The translations under genes were made by a program, and so were the position numbers. A stretch of 64,000 nucleotides of DNA, taken from Paracentrotus lividus. Its lineage: Eukaryota > Echinodermata > Echinoidea > Camarodonta > Echinidae. Shown piece by piece: positions 24,579 to 34,156 of the stretch; positions within the stretch are counted from its first letter, which is position 1, and every line of letters starts with the position of its first letter. Where the stretch lies: NCBI GenBank assembly GCA_940671915.1, contig CALNVZ010003432.1, forward strand, positions 7,697,080 to 7,761,079. The letters run 5' to 3'. The notes under the pieces were generated by a model. That model was not told the DNA's origin and did not search any database. It worked only from the letters and a program-made list of their open reading frames with translations.

Positions 24579-27500
24579 TCATTACAGATAGGGGACCAAT
24601 ATTTATATTGAATGAATCCATATACCTATTTGACAGTTGTCGCCTCCAAACCCAGTCTTGCATGTACACGAGTAAGATCCATCAAGTTCATTGCAAGAGC
24701 CTCCATTCAGACAGGGATACGGTGAACACAATTTTTCTCCTATAACAAAGTAAAAACGTGAATATTTTATTGATTTAAAAGGGACACCGTTAAAGCAGGT
24801 TTCCCAACAAAATGTGGGTGGCCTGTATTATGCTTGATTACTAGCTATTTTAGGATTGACTAATGTGCCTTTTGATAGGCATAACGATGAATTTATTTAT
24901 TTGTGTTCCTTTTTTTTTCCAATTATGAAAAGCCTAAAAATGGATTTTAAAAGGCGTTATGTACATGCATGGATATTAGCTGATATTGGTAACCTAGGCA
25001 TACTTGGTAACGGCGCCGTAAAAATAAAGCAAAATATAAAAACATCATTTAGTTTAAATATGTAATCAGTCTAAGACCGTAGGATCAGAACGAACTGATG
25101 CTATACAAGGATGTTGTACCGAAGTTCTTTGTATTTCAAGGTCTCGAGCAAGGAAAGGGTATCATATATTTTTGTGTGATATATGCCATGTGATTTATAG
25201 TTATATAATCATGATAATCATGGGATAAAATGTGTCAAACATTATGTGTCTGTTTACCTGAAAACGCAGGATCCTATACTATATTAGATACACAGTGCAT
25301 AAACATATTCATGTATACTTCTCTTCTGTATTACTAATCCAGTGACATTATATGGAACATACATCCTAAAGAAAATAATGCCCTGCATGTAAAGGGTTCC
25401 CAGCATTTAAAGAAAACAAAATTCACTGATTTTTCCCTAATTTTTCACTGATGAAATCTAAAAATTCCCTGATAATTTTTAAAACCCCGTCTCTAGTTTC
25501 GCATGTTTTCTTTGTTGTCGCCATGAACTATTTGCAGTATAAAACACTATTCTGACTGACTACCGAACTTACGATATTTGGGTCAATCAGATTTCCCAGA
25601 TTTTCCCTGATTTTGAAGCATTATCATCACATTCCCTGACTTGAAAAAAGTAAAATAATTTTCCCTGATTTCCCTGATGAGCTGCATGGGAACCCTGATG
25701 TATATTATTTTTCAACTTACCAGACATAGCAAAATAAATGCCTGCTGCTATGGCCACAAACACACCAATACCTGTAATAGAACGAATAACATTACATATC
25801 TATGATTTATTAAAAGCTTAGCTGCAAAGCGAGAGAAACTAGCCTAAATAAATCCTAAAGCGTTCATTGTGAATTTCTAGTTTGTAAAAGCTTTTAAAGC
25901 GAAGGCTAACTGCAAATCATTATTGATGAAAGCGACTGCTTCCATTTGGATGAAGACTGGCCAATATGTTCGCGTGACTATTTTAGATTACTTTTCTTTT
26001 CTTGCAAATAATCGTAATGGATTCGAAGTTTTTCTCATTGGCCCGTATTCTGATAGCCAAGTTTAACTTAACACTGGGTTAGGTGTGGTTTAATCCTAGT
26101 CTAACTTCGCCATTTTAACCCTGGTTTACACCTCTCGAGTTTTAAAGCAGTCATTATATGATTTATAAAATTTATAAAATGCCGCCATTGTTTTGAATCT
26201 ATAAACTCAAGGTATAAATGGCAAAGTTAGACCACGGTTAAACCACACTTAGCCCAGAGTTTTAACTTAAAAGTTAAAGGCGATCCTGCACGAGCATCGC
26301 TAAGCTAAAACGAGGACTGAAGATGCGATCTGTGTGCAAGCCGCCATTGTTCCACGAAGTATTCGCGAAGAGCATGACTTAATTTGCATACAGTTTTATG
26401 CAAACACACGCCAGCCAATCGCGATCGCGCTGTACATGTGAGTCCGATTAGCGTACAAGCGTGTGTGTGTGTGTGTGTATAAAGCACTGTATCAGTATTC
26501 GGATCTTGAGATGTATATGCATCGCTACCTTCTCGCTTGCACAGGAGGGGAGCGCAAGCTGTTCTCTCATATGCATCCGAGCATGCGAGCAGTCGAATCA
26601 ATGCCGATAACAAATTGGCTCATGACTTCGGCAATCGTTCGGGCGTTCTAGCTTTCGGTTTTTGGACCACTGCGTAAGAGTCGCACATCGTTGGTATGAA
26701 TGGGCAGCTTGCAAAGTCCGTTACCGCGTACGTATATTGAACTCCCTCTACACTATGAGGAACGTGCATCTTTAAACCTAGCTATCAGAATTCATTCATT
26801 CATTCATTCATTCACATGATTCATTCATTCATTCATTCATTTCGGTTTATTCAAAAATTTCCTCGTAAAAGCAGTCGGAAAGAAGTAATTTATAAACAAA
26901 TTAATACACTAATACAGAGAGCACAAAATGAAGTAAAATAGCAACAGTAACGAATAAGCATTTAGATTCGGAACAAAATTACAGTCATGGATAAAACGAA
27001 GAAAAAAAATGCAATACGCTGATGGTATAACGGTTATACATGTTATACGAGCCATTGTGTTCATTTATTTCTATCATGACCGTTCTAATTCAGGATAAAT
27101 TCATTTTAACCTGCAAATGCATAGAGTAATTTGTTCCATGAAGAGTCTTCTCGAGGAAGATTAGATGGGTCTTCTGGAGATTGAGTTCTCTTGATAGCGA
27201 CCCGTTTGGTATTTTGTGTCTGGGAAGGTCCTTGGGTGGCATCAGAAACAACGGGTTGAACTTCATTCGTAGCATCTTCCTTCTCTTTGATGGCTGCATT
27301 ATTGATTTTATAAGAAAAAATAAATGACTGCATGTTTTTTTTTTTATTGATGATAAAGATGAAATTGTTTTTTTTTTAATTATATTATACATGTATTGAT
27401 AATAAAGCTAAAATTGTTCCATTTCTAAGGGTTATTCTTTTTCTAAGCGATTTTACATTTAGTATTCTAAACACAGTTTCGGGTATAGATTTGTGCCTTT

Positions 27501-28588
27501 TGGGCCAGGCCGCTACGGTGAACTTCATTCGGAATTTGAATCACGTACATTATTATAACGGATATTCCGGCAATTTATATACTACCAACCAGAACACCTC
27601 TAAAATGTTTCATAAGTAGTGAGGGACGTAGTAGACCAGGAAGGATTGAGGAAACAAATGATGATGAACACCTCTAAAATGTTTCATAAGTAGTGAGGGA
27701 TGTAGTAGACCAGGAAGGATTGAGGAAACAAATGATGTAATTTCGGCATTATCCGCGGAAACACAGAAACTTGGAACGTCTATGCGACTGATCCGTCGCA
27801 GGAGTCACGAAGACGCCTCCTCTGTCGAGATACCACCTTTAAGTGATTAAAATGTATTAATCTCTCTTTTGGACTCAATAACGAGAAATTCAATTATCGA
27901 TGATCTACAATACTTGGAATCCAGTTTGCATACACTACTTTTTTATATGTCGGGCAAGCTTTTGGCAAGCTTTCAGGTTGTCGAGAACAATATTTTTACG
28001 ATACGAATTATGCTATTAAACATATTTATTAGTTTAATCAAATAAGATATTTCTACATCATTATATAATTGTAACTTTTGTTATAAATACATGTAGGTAT
28101 CATTAGATACTTATAAGAATAGCAGTATGTACAAATAATTACATTCAAAGTGTTCTCCTTACATTGCCTTCTTGCAGGAAAAATGAAAGATATCACGAAA
28201 TATTGTGATTAGGGAATAATTTCAAATATTAATCTTCTTTTCATAATTCGTCAAAACCTTTTTAAATTTATGTAAAATTATGCATTTTAGACGTACCTTT
28301 CTTTATAGCTTTAACAAGAAACCCTTTCTTGTTAGCTTCAAAGATTTCGATGAGTTTCTGAGCAAGAGTCAGCCCTTGTAGTCCCGTCTTGCTTTTGAAT
28401 TCCTGTAGGAGTTTAAAATGTGCTTCTTGTGGATTTCCTTGAAGGTTAGCCGCCACTTTCTGTTTGCTGCCAGTTGCATTACCAAGTCCAAGGTGAATGC
28501 TAAGATGGTTTGCTAAATATTCGGTTACATCAATTTCCTTTGAAAGGTTAAGCAAAAGAAGATCAGTCCAATTTTTTTCACTGTCCAT
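13434..28588 (-). CDS. NLR-type receptor: DEATH-linker-TM-EGF-NACHT-LRR (11 exons)
   Basis: Eleven exons join in frame: 28297-28588, 27111-27293, 25721-25771, 24626-24739, 20365-21938, 19785-20036, 19162-19410, 17878-18105, 16690-17240, 15918-16068 and 13434-13517. They total 3729 nt, about 1242 residues plus stop. The order is DEATH-like (1-97), linker (98-158), hydrophobic segment (about 159-175), EGF-like (about 176-213), NACHT with Walker A GEAGRGKTT near 304 and Walker B IVMLFDGYDEF near 384, repeated LRR-like modules, and a short tail. NACHT proteins are STAND ATPases that oligomerise on ligand detection; DEATH domains recruit signalling partners. Such receptors are greatly expanded in sea urchins and thought to act in innate immunity. 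The first four introns are all phase 1. The NACHT exon could instead end at 20274, but only 20365 keeps phase with the next exon. A 5' untranslated exon lies upstream of the acceptor at about 28600. Confidence 0.8.
13861..13940. repeat. Hairpin with 14-15-bp arms
   Basis: The left arm aaatcaatgtgccgg and right arm ccggcacattgatt enclose a second small inverted repeat, gagtca ... tgactc. Likely part of a decayed foldback element in the last NLR intron. Confidence 0.55.
14165..15450. repeat. Dispersed 31-bp motif (gtggaagaagtacctaagtcc)
   Basis: Three near-perfect tandem copies lie at 15165-15250, another at 14174-14200, and an inverted one at 15428-15452. The remainder is G- and A-run-rich low-complexity DNA. 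All lies in the last NLR intron. Confidence 0.7.
15918..16068 (-). CDS. NLR exon 10
   Basis: This 151-nt exon, phase 2 to 0, lies between ATATTTAG| and GAG|GTAGGT. It encodes LDCSFEPEGEITQYAIQHDL through LLKLVLFYWDPE. I see no named domain; the position suggests the end of the LRR solenoid. Confidence 0.65.
16690..17240 (-). CDS. NLR exon 9: LRR-like modules
   Basis: This 551-nt exon starts after CATATAG| with IPGYPEMDLKRAHKFFVYFW and ends at TTAAG|GTGAGT in phase 2. It contains LQHLKLN, LPNVKELGIWA, LQVLNITF and LEIISFNYCVFNESSLLEII, clear leucine-rich repeat-type strands. It is about twice the size of the other modules. Confidence 0.78.
17456..17545 (+). mobile_element. Degenerate tRNA-like SINE head
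   Basis: The segment catagctcagtcggtagaat looks like the D-arm/A-box region of a tRNA. The B-box is decayed (gttttta-accg). The surrounding sequence tatatttctggt ... ttccctctttgttcaaa occurs on both sides (about 17327 and 17572), like a direct repeat flanking an insertion. Confidence 0.45.
17878..18105 (-). CDS. NLR exon 8: LRR-like module 3
   Basis: This 228-nt exon, phase 0 to 0, lies between TTATTCAG| and GAT|GTAAGT. It encodes EPLELNYNIDAFCKLWTNLH and ends INLPNLHTLLLHWD. It has the same module pattern as exons 6 and 7. Confidence 0.75.
18506..18897. mobile_element. Possible inverted-repeat element with cgcggagtttgcg ends
   Basis: The motif acgcggagtttgcg at the left recurs inverted as cgcaaactccgcg near 18885-18897. 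The left copy also forms its own small palindrome. It sits in NLR intron 7. Confidence 0.45.
18912..19149. mobile_element. MITE with atgctRcagtcac ends, 238 bp
   Basis: The ends atgctacagtcacacagaca and, inverted, atgctgcagtcacgcagaca match over about 27 bp including acttacgt. A second copy of the family interrupts the pseudogene NACHT exon at 45973-46177. Confidence 0.85.
19162..19410 (-). CDS. NLR exon 7: LRR-like module 2, GC splice donor
   Basis: This 249-nt exon starts after TTTTCAG| with DFGDDFDFALTSDIFVKLWN and ends LPKLRELYVLEK. Alignment with the sister exons puts the end exactly at AAG|GCAAGC, a good GC-AG donor, where the sisters have GAT|GTAAG. A MITE (18912-19149) begins 12 nt inside the intron. 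Confidence 0.7.
19471..19527. repeat. Poly(T) run of about 57 bp
   Basis: An almost unbroken T run in an NLR intron. Read on the minus strand it is poly(A), possibly a retroelement tail. Confidence 0.8.
19785..20036 (-). CDS. NLR exon 6: LRR-like module 1
   Basis: This 252-nt exon, phase 0 to 0, has acceptor TGTACAG| and donor GAT|GTAAGA. It encodes ITTIDIAGTDSSPDLF, then VRLWNNMHTCNHMTRMEM and ends LPNIQELIIYCD. It shares an LW-N ... MKPL-SV ... LPN-x-x-(E/T)-L frame with the next exons, as expected of exon-encoded leucine-rich repeats. Confidence 0.75.
20365..21938 (-). CDS. NLR exon 5: NACHT NTPase domain
   Basis: The exon starts after TTTTGCAG| with EYVAEGLTLEECQETL. Walker A is GEAGRGKTTAVAKMAYDW. 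NLPLLFVFKMRNM, Walker B IVMLFDGYDEF and the sensor RVLITSRPFRI follow in the usual NACHT order. Helical regions typical of winged-helix and post-NACHT segments follow. The frame stays open past the chosen donor (GAAAAG|GTAACG) and includes a serine-rich stretch up to an alternative donor at 20274 (TTTG|GTACGT). I cannot tell which is used. Confidence 0.88.
21969..22793. mobile_element. Foldback element with tacagtgagtca ends (NACHT-EGF intron)
   Basis: The left arm (tacagtgagtcaatcaaaaa, then tgtcccatcattttgaa and gacaatcatc) is mirrored on the right by gatgggacatttttataga and ctcacactgta. The centre is CA/GT-rich. The paralogous locus carries the same insertion at 46306-47018, so it predates the duplication. 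Related right-end copies (ctgactcactctgtat) lie at 24443-24462 and 47689-47705. Confidence 0.7.
22160..23280. repeat. GT/CA-rich microsatellite-like tracts
   Basis: Several imperfect (GT)n or (CA)n stretches lie at 22165-22240, 22322-22530 and 23075-23275. The many threonine/histidine or valine/cysteine open frames here are by-products of this composition. Confidence 0.8.
24480..24576. repeat. (GT)n microsatellite
   Basis: Imperfect, then pure GT repeats directly downstream of the EGF exon. In the paralog this position holds a T-rich run (47719-47753) instead. Confidence 0.9.
24626..24739 (-). CDS. NLR exon 4: single EGF-like domain
   Basis: This 114-nt exon, phase 1 to 1, encodes EKLCSPYPCLNGGSCNELDG and then SYSCTCKTGFGGDNCQI. 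All six EGF cysteines and the GF-G spacing are present, so it is a canonical EGF-like module with acceptor TTATAG| and donor |GTATAT. EGF disulfides normally form in the secretory pathway, which is unexpected next to a NACHT domain. A (GT)n tract lies just downstream at 24480-24576. The domain call is firm; its inclusion in the NLR transcript rests on phase and on conservation in the duplicate locus. Confidence 0.75.
25392..25697. mobile_element. MITE, CAGGGTTCCC family, ATGTA target duplication (copy 1)
   Basis: It begins aagggttcccagcat and ends gcatgggaaccctg, with ATGTA on both sides (25387-25391 and 25698-25702). The inside is rich in ttccctgat. The same insertion is in the paralog at 48601-48882. 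Confidence 0.8.
25721..25771 (-). CDS. NLR exon 3: short hydrophobic (possible membrane) cassette
   Basis: This 51-nt exon, phase 1 to 1, has acceptor ATTACAG| and donor |GTAAGT. It encodes GIGVFVAIAAGIYFAMS. About 15 residues are hydrophobic, short for a membrane helix. The paralog exon has an extra 24 nt and a clear 19-residue hydrophobic segment, so this copy may have lost part of its helix. A MITE (25392-25697) ends 23 bp downstream of the exon. Confidence 0.65.
26047..26791. mobile_element. Foldback MITE (attctgatagcc ends) interrupted by a later insertion
   Basis: The left end attctgatagccaagtttaa is mirrored by ctagctatcagaat at 26778-26791. Between them the 494-bp block 26278-26771 is absent from the orthologous element in the second locus (49264-49490). 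Confidence 0.75.
26278..26771. mobile_element. 494-bp insertion flanked by TTAA
   Basis: TTAA precedes (26274-26277) and follows (26772-26775) the block, and the paralogous empty site has a single ttaa. TTAA duplication is the hallmark of piggyBac-type transposition. Terminal repeats are weak (aggcgatcctgcacg against agatgcacgtt). A (GT)n tract lies inside. No coding capacity. Confidence 0.6.
26790..27010 (-). repeat. (ATTC)n and LINE-like 3' end
   Basis: A tetranucleotide run is followed by tttcggtttattcaaaaatt and sequence conserved in the paralog at 49490-49690. On the minus strand this looks like the 3' tail of a non-LTR element. Confidence 0.4.
27111..27293 (-). CDS. NLR exon 2: hydrophilic linker
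   Basis: This 183-nt exon, phase 1 to 1, encodes AIKEKEDATNEVQPV, then PSQTQNTKRVAIKRTQSPED and SSWNKLLYAFAG. It is polar and probably unstructured, with a basic KRVAIKR cluster before the hydrophobic exon. It is preserved as an open exon in the paralog at 51601-51783, which suggests selection on the protein. Confidence 0.7.
27588..27737. repeat. Tandem duplication, unit about 73 bp
   Basis: The segment aacacctctaaaatgtttca through aggaaacaaatgatg occurs twice in a row. The paralog has one copy, which is split by the element at 52105-52345. Confidence 0.8.
28297..28588 (-). CDS. NLR exon 1: start codon and DEATH-like domain
   Basis: The acceptor TTATTACAG| lies 11 bases before the ATG (GTAGCGAAACGATGG), so the 5' UTR is spliced. 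The exon encodes MDSEKNWTDLLLLNLSKEID and later HLSIHLGLG, then QEAHFKLLQEFKSKTG and LAQKLIEIFEANKKG. The LGL helix start and A-x-x-LL-x-x-(W/F)-(K/R)-x-K-x-G pattern fit the DEATH fold. The exon ends in phase 1 at AAAG|GTACGT. The paralog at 52928-53216 has the same architecture. Confidence 0.8.
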
Positions 28589-28899
28589 CGTTTCGCTACC
28601 TGTAATAACAAAGAAACGATTGAACGTTATATTCTGAAAAAAAAATAAACACATAGAAATAAGCGTTACACATCGAAATAAAAAATTATGATATTATATT
28701 ATTATGCTCATCACAGTAATAGGATTTTTTCCCCCCAAAGGTAGTATACAGCACTACACGGTTTTTACCCCTTTTTTTTGGGGGGGGGGGGGGTGTATGG
28801 AATTTAAGTCCCAAAGGCATGCACTCGAGTTGTATTCGTGCTATTTAACTGAAAGTGTTAATATAGGGGGCCTGTACTCCACTCCAAATCTTATCAAAC

Positions 28900-29760
28900 A
28901 CCACACGTGTGGTGCTGTATACTGTGGTGGCGAAAATTATTAAAACACCCAAAGCTACACAAAGTCTACAGGATTCTGAACACCCTAATGCATTTGCCGA
29001 AGTAAGTTTACGGATAACTTTTTGATGCCGAAAGCTTTCATGACTTTTTAGCATAGATTCCTACCTATCTTTTAATAGCAAATTTATATAGTTTCGACCA
29101 GATCGGGTAATGCCTAGTTTTAAAAATTGTCGCGCTACGCGCGGTCAGCTCTCCCATAGACTGTGTAATGTAAAAGTAGTATCAAATGCAGATATGTGAA
29201 ATGACAATTACATATACTGATAACTCAAAAAAGTTTTTGAGATAAACGTATGAAAGTTTGCAGGCTTATTCATTCTAATATGCCCCAAAGACATTCCAAG
29301 TTTCAGAGAATTTATCACATTTAGAGGGGGGTGGATGATTCCCCTCCTCTGGTCGTGAGATGACCAAAATATTCCTGCCCATTTAAGATTGGGAATATTT
29401 TTCATGAAATGAAGAAATTCTTTTTCAATATATATTTCCTGAATGGAAATTTCATGAGGCATTTAAATATGGCAAAGGATTAATAGGAGAAAGAGGGACC
29501 TAAATAGGGGCTCCAAATAAAAAATTTGGGGCCCTTCAAAGTAATTTTAAAATCCCCACATAAGATGTTACTACTTGACCCTATTTTATTATAAATGCCA
29601 TTTTTGAAATTCCCTGGAAATTTCATTTCAGAAAATGTATTCTTTTGTAAGAAGAGACTTAATATTTTAAACGTTATAACACTTTGATCCTGATAGGAGT
29701 GAAATTTGTAAATTTTTCAATCGAAATAGGGCAAGATGGGGGGAGTTCTAAAAGCATTAC
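28900..29760. other. Non-coding interval upstream of the NLR gene
   Basis: I see no exon. The 5' untranslated exon and promoter of the NLR gene should lie here or further right, but nothing decides their position. Confidence 0.4.
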
Positions 29761-31965
29761 TATAGGGCGATTCTTTGAAAAGTGGACCTTTTTTGGAAAA
29801 AATAAAGTTTGTCCTTTTTGTTTTTAAGCTGCACATTCATATAGAGCATTGTCTGAAGTTTCATGAAATGCATTTTTTATCTTAATTTTACAAATTTTTC
29901 ATGCTCATTTGCATAAATTAACATGCAAAAAATTGGAATAGAAAAATGGTACGTAAAATATCATTTCTTTGACCCTGACTTGATTGTATATGCTGGTCTC
30001 CTTACTTTGATTATTGTCATTATACCGTTTTTTTTTAAACTTTATTCCTTTAAATTTGAATGAAAAATAATGGTGTTGAATTGATTGTTTTAAGATAATT
30101 AACTAAAGAAATTAATTGCCATCAAATGTCACACACGTGACCCAAAAGCACAAAAAGTTAACGCCCCCCGAAAACCATGGTTCTATTATTATTACAATTT
30201 TTTCTCCAAAGCTAGATATAATGTGCCTTGCATCTCACCAAATATGAAGCCATGACAGCTTTTAATTTAGTTATTAATTAACTTTGAAATTGGTCACACA
30301 CGTGACCCACGGGTCACGTGTGTGACCAACTATGGTCATGCCTTAAAAAAAGGGACCAGGCTATTCGGCCATTCTTTGAAAAGTGAACCTATTGGGGACA
30401 AATAAATTTTTGCTTTTTGATTTTGAGCTGCATATTCAAATAGAACAATGTCTGAAGTTTCATGAACTGATGTTTTTTCGTGATTTTTGCAATTGTTCAT
30501 GCTCATTTGCATAAATTAACATAAATGATAATTAAATGGAAACGGTAAATAAAATATCATTTTTTTAACCCTGACTGGAATGGATATGCTGACTTCCTTA
30601 CTTGGATTACTGTCATTATATTATTTACCTCCATTCCTTTTAATCTAACCCCAAAAAATAATGTTGTTAAATTGATTATATTAAGATAATCAACCCTGGA
30701 AATTAACTGCCCTCAAAATGTCACACACAAGTAACCAGAAAACACAAAAAGTGTAAAGCCCCGTCTTAGCCATGGCTCTGGTATTATTATAATTATTTCA
30801 TCAAAGCTAGATTTAATGTACATTGCATCTCACTAAATATGAATCCATAACAAGTTTTGATTTGATTATTAATTAGCAAACAAATTGGTCAAACACGTGA
30901 CCCGCTGAGTGGGGGCGGTCATAAATTCTGATTATTTTCACTTTCATTGGCTGAAATTAATTTATTTTAGCATTATTATGCTCCAAAATCGTTCTGCAAT
31001 AATTTTTGCGAAAAAACAAGAACAAAAAAACAACAAAAAGAACAAACAAACAAAACAAATGGTCGAAAAAAAAACAAGGAAATACATAAGAAATTCATAA
31101 AACAATAAAATACACAAGGAATTTAGTTCGATATCAAATTTTTTTTCCAAGTACAATTGTTAGGAATCCTATAAAGATTACGCAAACACAAAATTAGCAT
31201 TCCAGAAGCTGTAGTTTGTCAATTCGAACAAAAATTATGACTTCATACAATGCGTAAATTAGCATAATTAATTCATATAAAATAAATTATTATTATTATG
31301 GGAAAATTAACAGTGCTTTCTTGTAGTTACATCACACACTACCATCGTGCAAATTTTCGGCGCGCTCGCGTGATGAGCAGCCAAGATCTTATAGGGGGCA
31401 TCATGGCCCCCCGTCCCTACCCGCCCCTCCCCCAGTCTTGACAGCTTTACCAAAAACACCCATGATGTACTAGGGTTGAGAGTTCATAAAAAATGTTTAC
31501 CACAGCGGATTATAGTAATTGCTCGAAATGTACATTATTGCCATCCAATACAATATATTCATTTTCTCTGTACCAATTGCACTATTAGGTCACACACGTG
31601 ACCCACTAACAGAGTCACACACGTGACGCCCGACATCACGATATAAAATAATAGACTATTAAAAAGAAAAAATTCTAGGGAATGACTCCTATATCCAGTT
31701 GGATATTTTTTTGGCGGATGTTAACACGGTTCCATAATGCATATCTCACAGCAAAAGACATTTCATTATTTTTTAAAACTCTCAGGAATTTCAAAACTGA
31801 AATTGAACTTTCAAATCATGCCAGTTCTGTGAAGTCACACACGGCCACTTCTTTTGACCTCTGACCTTGAACATGCATATTGTAAATAATCAAAAATATT
31901 TACAAATGAGTAGCCAAAAATAAATTAGCTGATATACAATAACCAGGTTATTAATAGATATATTT
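29760..31965. repeat. Single copy of the CACGTG-rich complex repeat
   Basis: It begins with gggcgattctttgaaaagtg and contains an internal duplication of about 600 bp (the second half starts near 30358 with ggctattcggccattctttg). The right part has the ggcgcgctcgcg motif. The motif tcacacacgtgac recurs several times. Homologous units are amplified at 55741-64000. Open frames inside are not conserved between units. Confidence 0.85.
30290..30329. promoter_or_regulatory. 40-bp near-perfect palindrome with two CACGTG cores
   Basis: The arm ttggtcacacacgtgaccc is followed by ac and then its exact reverse complement. Each arm has one CACGTG hexamer, the core E-box bound by bHLH factors. It recurs in each array unit (about 56279, 57178, 58929, 60637 and 62412). 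A regulatory role is only a possibility; it may be structural. Confidence 0.5.
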
Positions 31966-33337
31966 TTTTCAAATTGTTAGGTTATAACCCACATTTTAAA
32001 GTCAAAATTTATGCATATTTCGGTCACACACAGTGACTCCAAGGACATTGGTCCTATATTAATTGATTTTATAAGAATATGATGAGTTTCGTAGACTTTC
32101 CAAATCTTTTAATAGGTAAAGTGAATAGTTAACTGAATGAAAATCAACTAAAAACATTTAAATGTGCTTGGTGTTCAATGATGTTTGGCGCACCACTGAT
32201 TTATACTGCAGTAATAAAATAAAACAAATAACGAAAACGCATCTGTAAGTAAAAAATATTGAGCAGACACACATATTTTTTTCAGGATGAGGTGTGGGCT
32301 TAGGATCAACATGGACAACGGAATTTTGATGACAGAGAGAGGGAAAACCTAGACAAGTAATATTTTGCAAGAAAGGCAGAGGACGAATATAACTCGCAGC
32401 AAGGACAACAAGATCCGCAGAAAATAAAGCGGTCTTGCTTTAAAGACTACGCAGACAGGGGAACCCCCCGATACCAATACACTTGAAAATTGACATCGTC
32501 ACGATCTTCCTTTTGTTTAGTTCCCAATTGGAACTTTCATTGTATTTCACGTCGATAACTATCACCAAATCGCACAACGCAACGGTATTAGACATCGTTT
32601 GTGTGTGATGGTTGCCACAGAAGGGGTTTATATAACATCCAATGAATTATTATTAATAATCTTTTTGGGCGGCGCTGGGAACGGTGTTTCACACAGATAA
32701 GATATACATGATAATTTTTTCTAGATCCGTATGTCTGTCATGCATGTTCTGCTTTGCATCTCCCTCAGTTCTATATATACTCCAACCGGAGGTTTCTGCT
32801 CTCTCACCCTTTCTCACCCTCTCTCTCTCTCCTCTCTCGATTTCCTGATATATCACAATGAATTACTTGTCATTTACACAAGTAATAATCTTATCTTCTC
32901 TGGCCGTTTAAACACTCGGGTGCTACGATTGCAAAAAATGGGCCCGGAGTATTCCATAATCTCTCTGTGTTTTCTTCTTATTAATTCTTCATCCATGTTA
33001 CTACACATTTGAAAACCCTGACATGACTGTTTCTTACCTTACAGCGACTCATGAAATACAGAATTCACCTAACAAGGACAGAGAGTTCGTGTTGTGATGG
33101 CGTGATTTAATGTTTGTATGTCATGAGCGTTCTATGCGATTTAGCAGACGTACGACAAAATGGTATTTGCATGAGTACACATAATAATCGTTATATATTG
33201 CAATGATACAGGGGATTCCCCGTCGCAGAGTCCTTCCAAGGTTGAGAGCATGCGATTAGAACGTTATAGTATATTCCTTGATAGTTAGGTTCAGGGTACG
33301 TTCTAAGGTCATGACAATCCTAATTACTAGGTTGTTC

Positions 33338-33359
33338 ATTAAAAAAAAAAAAAAAAAAA
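33338..33359. repeat. Poly(A) run
   Basis: About 20 A, followed 11 bases later by a run of about 10 G. Low-complexity sequence only. Confidence 0.7.
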
Positions 33360-33626
33360 TCGAGGTTAACGGGGGGGGGGAATGATAATTTATTTCTTTA
33401 TAATAACATGCAAGAAATATTTGCACATTGCATGAATTTTCCAAATGGAAAACTCACTTCCATATCATGCATGTTCCATATCAGATGTTAAAACGGCTTT
33501 GTAAAACGGAAAAGGGCATGTTAAAGGTGTTGCTCTTCCAAGTAGGGGGCAAAGCTCACTACTTAGCGGGTTTTTTTGCCGAGATAATCTTTTTTGGTGA
33601 CAAAAATCACAAAAAGCGAGGAGTAA

Positions 33627-33910
33627 GGGTGCTATCTCACTTCGCGGAGACGTCTCCGCGACAGAATAGAAATTTCGTCTCCGCGACGGATAAATAGCAT
33701 TAGAGACGTCTCCGAGACGTCTCCGCGACAATTTGTGAATAAAAAAACGTCTCCGAAATTCAAAATTGTCGCGGAGACCGTCTCGGAGACGTGGAGACGT
33801 CTCTAATACTATTTCTCCGTCGCGGAGACGTCTCTAATACTATTTATCTGTCGCGGAGACGAAATTTATATTCTGTCCCGGAGACGTCTCCGCGAAGTGA
33901 GATAGCACCC
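33627..33910. mobile_element. PIF/Harbinger-like MITE, TAA target duplication
   Basis: The ends gggtgctatctcacttcgcg and cgcgaagtgagatagcaccc are exact inverted copies. TAA lies on both sides (33624-33626 and 33911-33913), matching the TWA target of PIF/Harbinger elements. The inside is built from many ggagacgtctcc units and can fold almost end to end. Confidence 0.8.
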
Positions 33911-33928
33911 TAAGTTCTTCATGAATGC

Positions 33929-34142
33929 CTCTATATTCACAATTACCCAACTAGACAAAGGACCCGCTGTCACCTACCTTTAACACGTACTTTACTTGAA
34001 CAAAAATCATTTATCTTTTCTGGATGTGCTTACTGGAATTCTCTACCTAATGATATTAAAGATGCCCCTAGTCTCATCATGTTTAAACGTAAACTTAAAA
34101 AGGTACTACTTGGTAAATATAATACCCAGCAACAAACCTAAC
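33929..34142 (+). pseudogene. LINE C-terminal fragment (first)
   Basis: An open stretch reads LPLTRTLLEQKSFIFSGCAY, then WNSLPNDIKDAPSLIMFKRK and LKKVLL, ending in TAA. The WNSLP...FK motif is typical of the C-terminus of CR1/L2/Jockey-like non-LTR retrotransposon proteins. It is 5'-truncated and belongs to a different element from the one that follows. Confidence 0.6.
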
Positions 34143-34156
34143 TGACAAATTTATAT

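Noticed and set aside
29208..29462. A further LRR-like exon (IPNLKWAGIFW)
   Set aside because: It lies upstream of the NLR start on the minus strand, has no acceptor and donor in phase, and is not seen in the paralogous region.
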